From: Protea cynaroides
Lineage: Eukaryota > Streptophyta > Magnoliopsida > Proteales > Proteaceae
Direction of reading: 5' to 3'
Length of the DNA stretch: 64,000 bases
NCBI GenBank assembly: GCA_028583415.1
Contig: CM053270.1
Span: 64,593,517-64,657,516, forward strand
This document shows positions 36,465-46,600 of this stretch, piece by piece; position 1 is the stretch's first letter, and every line of letters begins with the position of its first letter. The translations under genes were made by a program, and so were the position numbers. A model generated the notes under the pieces. The model saw nothing but the letters and a program-made list of their open reading frames with translations. It did not search any database and was not told where the DNA came from.

Positions 36465-37564
36465 GTTGGTATCAGAGTAAACCATACAGACCTAGAATCG
36501 ATGGAGATCGATTATAAAGACTGATAATGAATGGTCAAATTAAAAGAGAAATTTTTCTCAAGTTTTAGGTCGAATCTCGATCAGATCTGTCGGAGTTTTT
36601 CATACACGAAAATTTTTTCAACCGATAAAATAAGTCAAGCTATATACTGTTGGAAAGGTCTCGAAGAGACGGAGTCGACGATATAAAAATCACAGACGTC
36701 GGCCGCCGGACGCCCCGGCAATCGCCTGCGGAATCCGCGAGTGGATCTCACTCGCGGGTGGAAAGAAAAAAAAAACAAAAAAAAAATTTCTGGCGGCGTT
36801 GACCCTGTCATCGCCAGGTCAACTCGAAAACCCTAACGGGTTGACCGTGACTCGAACCGAGTCGAACCAAAGAACCAAAAAAATAAAAAAATAAAAATTT
36901 ACGGCGCCGATTCATCGCCGAGCTAACTCGGCTTGAATCGAAAACTCTAGCCTACAACTTGGGCAGAACCAAGCCGAGTTAGCTGGTCCAGCCCAGCCGC
37001 AGCCAAGCGGGTTGAATCGACAACCCAAATAGGCCGACCAGGTGACCCGATCCATCGACCCATATATTTAATTCGATAACCCGAATTTTTGACCCGTTTA
37101 CCATTTGGTCGGACCGGATAATCCGGTGGTTGAACCTTTGGGCCAGACCGTGGTTCGGTCTGCCCCCAGGCCATGTGGTTCGGCCTGGACCAAAGTAATA
37201 GTATAAAAAAAAAGGTGGAGAATAAAAAGGGAATATTCGGTTTGATTTTGAGAGAATCAAACCGATTTTGGTCAGACCGGATCGAACCGACCCAGACAGG
37301 GTTTTCTTAGAAGGACCTGTTTGGTTTAAGTTTTTTTAACAAAAGAACATTAAACAGTGATTCTGAGAGCTAGGAATGTCGGATTGACCTTCGATTTATT
37401 TCATTGGACTCCATTTTTAATGATTTTCAATCTGATATATATTTTGGTATATTTTGATGCATTGAAAAACATGTTATTATGAAAAAATATTCTATGGGAA
37501 CTCGATTTGTAATATTTTTGCTGATTTTTCTTAAAGTTATTATACAAAATTGATTGATTGAGCT
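36465..37564 (+). mobile_element. Retrotransposon leader region, copy 1
   Basis: It begins with the primer site and continues for about 1.1 kb, almost identical to 39257-40376. No gag, protease or RT can be read. It has GGTTGACC/GGTCAACC and other inverted motifs. The element body is missing. Confidence 0.7.
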
Positions 37565-38571
37565 TGTCACACCTCAATTCCGCACACTTCAGAATGGTGT
37601 GATGAACCGCCAAATAATCAACGATTCAATCAGGATCTCTTATAGGCTATCCCCGCGTTATCCAAACTTAACACGCATCCACAATCATAATCAGAGTAAT
37701 ACACAATAGCGGAAAATTTATAAATAATATGAACTGAGAACTAAAATAATACCCATAATATCAAATTATTCTGTGTTTAACTAAGACATAAATATTCAAA
37801 ATACCAAATACATGTCTTATAAATCCAATAAAGAAACCTACAAAAATATCTAATCGAATACACACGAGTTGCACTCGCAAGAGGAGTCGTGTGTATCGTC
37901 TTCAGCTCCAACTTCCATAGCTGCTACAGTTCCATATGCTAACAGGTTCATATAATCTTCAACAGTATATCATGCATCATCAACTAAAAATATTTGACGT
38001 CGAGGGGTGAGCACACAACACGGCTCAGTGAGTAGTCAAAACAATGCAACATTACATATGCATGTAAAAATCAATTTATATCTTTGGTCTTGGTTTATAG
38101 TTTGCAATGTGCAATAGAAAGGTTGGGTGATCAAAGGTTAACGGTTATTGATACCGCCTCTATACACAAGGTGTAGAAGCCCGCCCGAAGGTTAACGGTT
38201 ATCGTCGTCCCCATCCACCCTACCATAACATTATACAACAAAGGTTAACGGTTATTGCTATATAATGCTATACCAACACGTAAGCCCCTGTTAGCGAGGG
38301 CTTGCAAACTGGGCTCGCTGCTAACCAATCCTAATGCCAAACAGTGTATCCAAGGCCTCACCCCAGCATTCCTCAGAACATCCATAGAGATAGAGCTAAG
38401 GTCCCCCGGTAGAGTCAGAGACTATAAGGACCGAGACCACCTCCCCTGATACTCTACGACATAATAGTTCTGCTAAGGTAATGACGATACGACGATGCCA
38501 ATGCACAAGACTTGAGTTAGAGATAGAGCTAAAGTGCTGAGACCCGCCAAAGGTTAACGTTTATTGACGTT
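37565..38571. mobile_element. Gypsy-LTR-like fragment between the two duplicated blocks
   Basis: It begins TGTCACACCTCAATTCCGCA, a start commonly seen in plant Gypsy LTRs. It contains GTGAGCACACAACACGGCTC, and four copies of AAGGTTAACGGTTATTG-like text (near 38136, 38189, 38240 and 38551). No matching second LTR, PBS or TSD was found. Assignment is tentative. Confidence 0.4.
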
Positions 38572-38649
38572 CTCATCACACCTCCATTCTCTGTAACTTG
38601 TGATTTAGTACAAAGTGTGGTGATATGGTAAAAAGTGTGTTTTTGGTTT

Positions 38650-38817
38650 TCAATGGCCTGCCAAGAGTTTGTATGTGGGAAGGCCATTGAAAACCAAGAA
38701 GGATTCCAAAATCAATAATATGGAGCCTCGTCGATTTCTCAGATGCATCAAAAATGGTCCGATTCGAAAAGAAAATAGAAAGCTTCTTGAATGGACACAC
38801 AACAAGATACAGATGGT
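38650..38817 (-). pseudogene. GRAS transcription factor fragment, copy 2
   Basis: The minus strand reads HLYLVVCPFKKLSIFFSN, then EKSTRLHIIDFGILLGFQWP, the conserved segment around the GRAS VHIID motif. This copy keeps FGILLGFQWP better than copy 1. It is cut by the LTR starting at 38818. Confidence 0.78.
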
Positions 38818-39256
38818 TGTTAGATTTATGTGGGTTTAATTAATTATTTAAACTAATTAATTCAGTGGAAATCTGATTGACACGATATAATCGATTTGGT
38901 TTGATTCGTCACATGGTATGAGATAGGTTTGGTAACCCTAATTCTATTGTGGGAAGGGTTTTAGGGTTACATCTGTATTCTATAAATACAGGGTTAGAGT
39001 CCCCACAGCCATAGTTAATCAGTTCTCTGCACCCATTAACAAGAGACGTCAGGATATCCTCTGGAGGCTGTGGAAGACTGTAGTCGAGAAATTTTGATCA
39101 AAGCTTGGAGCGTCGTGGAGCGTATGAGAAATTAATCTCTTCACAGACAGGTATGTCTTTATGTTCATTGTTTATGGCTTCTCTATTGTGTTCTATGGTA
39201 ACTGTATGGATGGAGAATGAGTTTCATTGAAATCCTAAACACATAATATTCTAACA
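38818..39256 (+). mobile_element. LTR of the same retrotransposon, copy 2 (uninterrupted)
   Basis: This 439-bp LTR runs TGTTAGATTTATG...TTCTAACA, followed by primer site TGGTATCAGAGC at 39259-39270. Both this and copy 1 are preceded by GRAS sequence and followed by PBS and leader. They are therefore duplicates of one 5' LTR, not a 5'/3' pair. It lacks the hAT insertion. Confidence 0.88.
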
Positions 39257-40376
39257 GTTGGTATCAGAGCAAATCATACAGACCTAGAATCGATGGAGAT
39301 CAATTATAAAGACTGATAATGAATGATCAAATTAAAAGAGAAATTTTTCTCAAGTTTTGGATCGAATCTCGATAAGATCTGTCGGAGTTTTTCATACACA
39401 AAAATTTTTTCGACCGACAAAATAAGTCAAACTATATACCGTTGGAAAGGTCTCGAAGAGACGGAGCCGACGATATAAAAATCGCCGGCGTCGGCCGCCG
39501 GACGCGCCGACAATCGCCGGCGGAATCCGTGAGTGGATCTCACTAGCGGGTGGAAAGAAAAAAAAAACAAAAAAAAAATTTCTGACGGCGTTGACCCGGT
39601 CATCACCGGGTCAACTCGAAAACCCTAATGGGTTGACCGTGACTCGGACCGAGTCGAACCAAAGAACCAAAAAAATAAAAAAATAAAAATTTGCGGCGCC
39701 GATTCATCGCCGAGCTAACTTGGCTTGAATCGGAAACCCTAGCCTACACTTGGGCCAAGCCAAGCCGAGTTAGCTGGTCCAGGCCAGCCCAGCCGCAGCC
39801 AAGCGGGTTGAACCGACAACCCAAATAGGTTGACCCGGTGACCCGATCCGTTAACCCGATCCATCGACCCATATATTTAATTCGATAACCCAAATTTTTG
39901 ACCCGTTTACCATTTGGTCGAACCGGATAACCTGGTGGTTGAACCTTTGGGCCAGACCGCGGTTCGGTCTGCCCCCAGGCCATGTGGTTCGACCTGGACC
40001 AAAGTAATAGTATAAAAAAAAGGTGGAGAATAAAAAGGGAATATTCGGTTCGGTTTTGAGAGAACCAAACCGATTTTGGTCAGATCGGATCGAATCGACC
40101 CAGACAGGGTTTTCTTATAAGGACCTGTTTGGTTTAAGTTTTTTTTTTTAACAAAAGAACATTAAACAGTGATTCTGGGAGCTAAGAATGTCGGATTGAC
40201 CTCCGGTTTGTTTCGTTGGACTCCATTTTTAATGCTCTTCAATCTGATATATATTTTGGTATATTTTGATGCATTGAAAAATATGTTATTATGGAAAAAT
40301 ACTCTATAGGAACTCGATTTGTAATATTTTTGCTGATTTTTCTTAAAGTTATTCTATAAAATTGATTGATTGAGCT
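39257..40376 (+). mobile_element. Retrotransposon leader region, copy 2
   Basis: Near-identical to 36465-37564, diverging after GATTGATTGAGCT. No coding domain. The remaining retrotransposon body is absent. Confidence 0.7.
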
Positions 40377-41827
40377 AATGTGCATGTTCATGTGAATGTT
40401 TAGACTTGTAAAATTGTATTTTAAAACATTCATGGTTAAATAAAAGGTAATCATTACACTTGATTATTTATTTATTTATTTATTTATTTTCTTTCTTATA
40501 ATCTTTAGAACCCAAAGTCCTCCTGTCGAAAGAGAGCCATTTTGCAAAGACATTATTGTTGCATGGGATCGGGCTTCTACCATATTGCTCTCCAGATAAG
40601 ATCTAAGATCTCCACCTGCCAAGAAAACAAAGCCTGAGCCTATGCAATTTTTCGACTTTGAATTGCTAGAGATCCCGCATGAGCACCAGCACCCGACAAA
40701 CACTGCCGCATGCATTGTCGATTCACACCCTTGAATCTAATGTTGAGTTCCTCCCTGCTGTAGTCCCAAATCTTTTGCGGCATCATAGAAACTGTTAACC
40801 TGAGATTCATTTACCTGTAGCGATGCCATGAAAGAATACGATTCCATCTGCGTCCTCATAACAGAAGCAGAAACCTGCTATCAAAACCCCTTAGATTCGC
40901 CAGCATACAATGACTCCGACAATATGTCTCAGACCACCACAGTCCGATTTCTCTGCAAGGATCCGAACCCACATGCACAGACATCACATGTGATAATGGG
41001 TTTTTAAACCCAGTTCTACTGGCCAAAGTCGTTGAGAATGAAGTCCGACTAGCCATATCACTTGTTGCTGAAAACATCGATTCTGCAACCTCTCCTGTGT
41101 TGCTAGATTCAAACAAAGAACCTCCCACAACAACACCATTGGTACACACGACCACTATCGCACCAGTCGATAACACCACTAACTCCTGGCTCACCCTGTC
41201 TGCAAGCTCCAACTGCGGCTTTCCTTCCATCGGAATCTAATCCGAGAACAGGGAGACATCAGTTCCCTGAGTCGTCAATGTAGACATCTCCAAACCAAGT
41301 CGCAGAGCTTCTCACTTGCAATATTGCATGGATCGCACCTCTCACCGAAGTCAGGTCCGTGTTCTCCACCAGCATCGGCCATCCTTCGTGAGCAACACCG
41401 CAGATCTGCAACGACAGTCTGCAATCCAAACCAGGGGTCCTTTGCTCAGATTCAAATCGTTGGACCACTTGCGATTTAACTGAGCCATTCTGTTGCCCTG
41501 TTCGACACTCAAAAATAGCGAACAACTTCACCACCGGTGACAACCGACCAGCCGTGAACACCATCGCCGTCGATGGATCTTCTACCAGCAACCATCCTCT
41601 TTCCAGAAAAACAACAGCCAGCCACACCCATTCTGTCGACAGCCCAAACTTGTCCTCAGCCATAATCCCCTGCTTGCCGCAGGTTCTTCTTCTCCACATC
41701 GACGATTCAAGGAATATCAGAAGAAAAAAACGTAAAAAAAAAGCCACTTTTTTGTTTCTTCTTCATACCGTGTACCTTCGTTCTTCGAAAACCTGATCAA
41801 TCTGTCGAACCTGGTTTTGGTACCACT
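40377..41827 (-). other. Non-coding or degraded interior next to an LTR; no recognised domains
   Basis: Minus-strand ORFs of 162, 124 and 79 codons lie here, downstream of the LTR at 41828-42162 in the same orientation. None shows gag, protease, RT or integrase motifs that I recognise. GC content is higher than the flanks. A TTTA tetranucleotide run at about 40464-40490 closes the block. It may be the interior of a truncated non-autonomous retroelement. Confidence 0.35.
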
Positions 41828-42162
41828 TGTTAGAATCGAAGACGCAAACAAGAAGAAAAATACGAAGATTAACGTGGTTCAACACCCCATTGTAGGATGT
41901 CTACGTCCACGGAGAAAAAAGAGAATTCTTTATTGCCAAGAAACCTTTACAACTCTCCTCCTGACAAAGTGTTCTCTTTTGTTAGTCTCACGACTGTTAC
42001 CCAGCCTTGCCTAGGATTTTCCCACAGAGATAATATATTGGGATCCCTAGAAACCCTAATTCTCACATAATTACATATTTATCCCGTACATGTAGTAAAC
42101 CCTAATACAAGTACAATCCAGTAACAGTGTGGATCCCATAGAATACAAAATACAACCCAACA
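41828..42162 (-). mobile_element. Copia-type LTR without partner
   Basis: The minus strand runs TGTTGGGTTGTATTTTG...GATTCTAACA, with TGGTACCA two bases beyond the end, a primer-site-like sequence with one change from TGGTATCA. It shares order and words (GTGGTTCAACAC, GACAAAGTGTT, TAGAAACCCTAAT) with the Copia LTRs at 52254 and 56732. No second LTR was found. Confidence 0.65.
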
Positions 42163-42170
42163 AATAGATC

Positions 42171-42286
42171 ACTTGCACGTATATGTATCCTCCATGAGAT
42201 TCTATCACCATCCATATCTAGTAAACCCCACACTCCAATGGTGGGTCTCATATCCCATGAATGGTGATTGGATCCATGGAGAGTAC
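42171..42286. mobile_element. Palindromic mini-MITE, copy B
   Basis: The arms include CTTGCACGTATATGTATCC and ATGAATGGTGATTGGATCCA, folding back around CACTCCAATGGTGGG. It abuts the LTR end at 42162. Same family as copies A, C, D and E; the right arm is shortened. Confidence 0.5.
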
Positions 42287-42393
42287 AACAAGTTCTTTGA
42301 TTATGTTTGTTTTTAGGCTTCAATAGAAATCCCTAAAAATGAGTTACAATCACGTGTCAAGTTTTAGTATAAAAATCTAAGAGTTGGGACTAA

Positions 42394-42955
42394 GGCTATG
42401 TTTGGTATCATTTTTGTTTTTGTTTTTTATCTATTTAACAAAAATTATTTTGAAAATAATTTTTGTTCAAAAATAAAATATTGTTTGGTAGCTATAATAA
42501 AAATAGATGGTAGAATGAAAAACATATTTGGCATACTATGTCTAAAAATGATTTTGAAAGTCTTTGGAGAAATGACGTCGCCTCCGTTGGAATGATTGTC
42601 GTCGTCGTCTCCGTCAGAGCTGTCTCTAGGACGAAGTTGTAGGTATGCGTCTCTGTGCTTTACTTCCGTTCGTCAACGAGAAGAGTGTTTGAGGGTTTGA
42701 TTTGGGGTGGTTTTATAAAAAGAAATTAAATTACTTTTTTAACCCTTTATTTTAACACATGTTTTAAGTGTTTTGAGCAAAACACAACAAAAATAATTTT
42801 TAATCAAAAATCAAAAAGAGGTTGAGACCTTTTTTTGAATTTTGACTTGTTTTTATTTTTATTTTTCATAAATAGCACTCATAAATTATGCCAAACCTCT
42901 TCAAAACTATAAATTTGAACAAAAATCAAAAACAAAAATGATACCAAACACAGCC
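42394..42955. mobile_element. MITE with 29-bp near-perfect TIRs
   Basis: Left end GGCTATGTTTGGTATCATTT and right end AAATGATACCAAACACAGCC are inverse complements with one mismatch, continuing about nine bases further into T-rich/A-rich arms. The interior carries a GC-rich patch (42560-42700). No convincing TSD, so the superfamily is unassigned (hAT or PIF). Confidence 0.75.
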
Positions 42956-43164
42956 AGAAAAAGATGCATATCCATATATGGCAAGGAATTCTACTTCATG
43001 AAAAGAAAAATGATTAAATTTTAGATTGAAATTTGACATTTGTTCAATTTAGACCATTTCCTAAATATCAAACTGTGTCCGAACATTACTCTTCCACATG
43101 ATAGGTGATGAGAGTAATGGTTATAATCTATTTACCATAATGGTTGATGATAACGAGATTAAAT

Positions 43165-43296
43165 CACCTACATGTTTTTGTATTTTCTTTGGGATTTCAT
43201 CACCGTTAATATTCAGTGAATCCCATTCTCTACAGATGGGTCTCACACCATATCAACGGTAATGAAATTTCATAAAGAGTACATATACATGCAGGT
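43165..43296. mobile_element. Palindromic mini-MITE, copy C
   Basis: CACCTACATGTTTTTGTA on the left and GTACATATACATGCAGGT on the right flank arms with GGGATTTCATCACCGTTAAT and its inverse counterpart. It lies about 350 bp upstream of the DUF810 start codon. Confidence 0.6.
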
Positions 43297-43454
43297 AATC
43301 CAAACTCGATGACAACAAGATTTTGCCCCTAAAAAACCGGGGAAAACTAAGAATTTTTCACCCTTTCTTAATACCCTCAAAATTAAATCCGGACTCCATT
43401 AGTTTGGCTAAGTCCACTTTCAACGCTGGCAACACCAACAGCATCCATCCCCCC

Positions 43455-43520
43455 TTAATCCTTCTCTCTTTCTCTTTCTCTCTCTATTCCATCCTCACCC
43501 ATTCTGCCTCTCTCCCCTAA
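43455..43520 (+). promoter_or_regulatory. Pyrimidine-rich core-promoter/5' leader of the DUF810 gene
   Basis: A CT-rich tract (CTTTCTCTTTCTCTCTCT) lies 130-190 bp upstream of the ATG, the usual position and composition of plant Y-patch promoters and leaders. No clear TATA box was seen. Confidence 0.4.
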
Positions 43521-43648
43521 AATGTCCACCTCGACCACCCCACCCTCTCATCTCGCGTCAGACGTCTGACGATTTTCCGATCGCCGGATTCTGACGCACA
43601 TCACCCTCCACCACCACAAATAATTCCAACCCAACATCCATCACCACA

Positions 43649-46600
43649 ATGGGCCGCTTATCGACGGTTTCCCGGTCCGACAACACTGAAGACGAGCTTG
43701 ATTGGCCTTTCGGCAAGATCGATGGCATCGACAGAGAAGATTTCAGGGAGACAGCCTATGAGATTTTCTTTACGGCCTGCCGGTCATCGCCGGGTTTTGG
43801 GGGTAAGAATGCATTAACGTACTACCCCATGGTTCATGAGAACACAGAGGGAGGTGGGGTAGGGACCACAACCAGGACAAATGGGGGAGGGTTGATGGGC
43901 ATGAGTAGGATAAAGAGGGCCCTTGGATTGAAGACAATTAAACGGATGATGACGAGGACAGTGTCATCGGTCGTGTTGGCGAACCCATCATCGCCGAGAG
44001 CAGTCAATTCAACCAATATCTCACTCACGGTGCCGCCACCAACAAGGGCGTCGGCAAACCGGCGGCCCATGACTTCGGCGGAGATCATGAGACAGCAAAT
44101 GAGGGTGTCGGAGCAAAGCGATAATCGGCTTAGGAAGACGCTCATGAGGACCCTCGTTGGTCAGGTACGTAACTTGCATGCACGGTTTCATTTCCTCATT
44201 TGACGTATTTTGAGTTTGGGTCCCGGTATGTACATGTATTCTTCATGGTTCTCATCATTGTCGATGTGGTGTGGGACCACCTTTAGAACATGAGGCCCAT
44301 TAAATAAGAAGAGTGATAAGATCTTAGAAAAGATACAAGTACATGTAAGTGGACTATTCTCATATATTTTATCTTCTATCTATTTATGGGAATAGTTCAT
44401 CTGCATGAGACTATATAGTAAATCTTTCCACATTATGGAAGTCTTTGGAAGTAAGACTGCTTACATTTTGTCTCTCCCTAGGCCCTACAGTAACGGTAAC
44501 CTCATGCACTAGGATACCCTTTTAGTTCATCCTCATATACTTGTATCTTTCTTGGGATCTTCTTACCGTTCATATCCAGTGGGTCCCACATTCTTGAAGT
44601 GGGTCCCATACCACATGGATGGTGATGGGATCCCAAAAAAACTACATGTACATGCAGGTGAGCGGTACCCTCTATTTATCTATGCTAATCATTGACCATG
44701 ATCAAATTGCCTTTGACTGTACAGGAGCTCTTCTTCTTCTTCTTCTTTTTTTTTTTCTTTTTTTTTTTTTTTTTTGATCATTTTAGAGATTAATGAAGGA
44801 CCCATTGTTTGTGTTTCTTGAATTGAATAGGTTAGTAGAAGAGCAGAGACAATAATCCTCCCTCTTGAGCTCCTGCGACATCTAAAACCATCAGAATTCA
44901 ATGACTTCCATGAGTACCAAATTTGGCAGAAGCGGCAGTTCAAGGTGCTAGAAGCAGGTCTCCTCCTATATCCTTTCATTCCATTAGAAAGATCAAACTC
45001 CTTTGCAATGCGTTTCCGGGAAATCATCAGAGGTAGCGAGATCAACACCATCGACACCGGAAAAAATTCCGAGATAATGCGAGCCATATCAGTTTTTGTG
45101 GTCTCTTTAGCATGGCGCAATCCCAAAGGATTACCCAATGAAGCTTGTCACTGGGCTGATGGGTTTCCCTTCAACATCCACATTTATCTCTCCCTTCTCC
45201 AATCCATATTTGATCTTAAAGATGAGGCCCTTGTCCTCGATGAGATAGATGAGTTAATGGAGCTCATGAAGAAGACATGGACCATTCTAGGAATCAATAA
45301 GCTCATCCATAATGTCTGCTTCACTTGGGTCTTATTTTATCAATATGTAAACACTGGACTAGTTGAACAAGATCTATTAACTGCTTCTCTTGCAATGTTG
45401 GCTGAAGTGGCTAATGATGCTAAGAGGGCTGATCGGGATGCTATATACACTAAGATTTTGACATCAGTATTGACATCAATGCGGGGCTGGGCAGAGAAGA
45501 AGTTGTTAGATTATCATGAGAATTTTGAGAAGAGTGCACTTGGGTTGATGGAGAATGTCCTGCCTCTAGCATTGTCTGCTTCAAGAATTTTGGAAGAAGA
45601 CGTAGCAGCAGCTGTGGTGCCGGAGAAAGGCAATCTATCTGGGAATCGGGTGGATCATTGCATAAGATCATCTATGAGGAATGCATTTGCCAAAGTCCGT
45701 GATTAACCTGAGTATAAAATTTCCAATCCAAAAGTTCGAATATATAGATGGAGGAACTATATAAAAGTATCTAACTCAAAAACTTAAGTTATTAGGTAGA
45801 TAATCCAACTAAAATATATTAAAACATCCCAAGTCCCAAAATTTTCCAACCCGAGACTATTTTCAAACAATACACATGACCATGTATTGCTCTCCTTTGG
45901 ATGGCAGTACACAATATTTGTCACTACACATGATTATGTATTGTCTTCTTTTGGGTGGTGGTACATGTGGTATATGTTCTTTTGGGTGATGATTGTACAT
46001 AGATGTTTAATTAATATAAGACATGATTCATACTATGTTGAAGTATCCAATTCAAAAACTAAAGTTATTATGTAGAGAAACCAATTAGTATATTAAAATA
46101 TCTCAAGCCCCAACGTTTTCCAATGTGAGACTACTCCTAATAGATTCCTAGGTGCATACAAGGATTAGAGACTATTTAGTTCGAACTTTTGGATTGAAAA
46201 CTTTACATTAAACATTCATTGATTAGCTTCCGTTTGTTATTTTGTCTAGATTAACATGCTTTAATTTCTTTGTTGTGATCAAAAGATCTTGGAAAATGGA
46301 AATACCAATACCATAGCTGCCGAAGTAAAAGATGAGGTAGCTGAAGCTCTCCTTCAATTGGCTCAAGAAACAGAGAACTTAGCAATGATGGAAAAGGAGA
46401 CTTTCAGTCCTGTACTGAAGGGATGGCACCCCATTTCAGCCGGAGTAGCAGCAGTGAGCCTCCACAATTGCTATGGAACAGTGTTGAAACAGTACTTGTC
46501 TGGGGTGCCCAACCTCACCAACGAGACCATTCAGGTGTTGCAGAGAGCTGGGAAGCTAGAGAAGGTTCTGGTTCAGATGGTGGTTGAAGATTCTGTGGAC

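Noticed and set aside
36947..37260. Minus-strand ORFs of 75 and 93 codons in the retrotransposon leader
   Set aside because: No similarity recognised and the frame is not equally preserved in the duplicate at 39744-39983, where lengths and ends differ.
41259..41747. 162-codon minus ORF as a possible host gene
   Set aside because: It lies directly downstream of an LTR and primer-like site in the same orientation, has no recognisable domain, and is more likely retroelement interior.
43834..45138. Antisense ORFs (103 and 149 codons) over DUF810 exons 1-2
   Set aside because: They are shadows of the real coding strand and cross the exon-intron boundaries.
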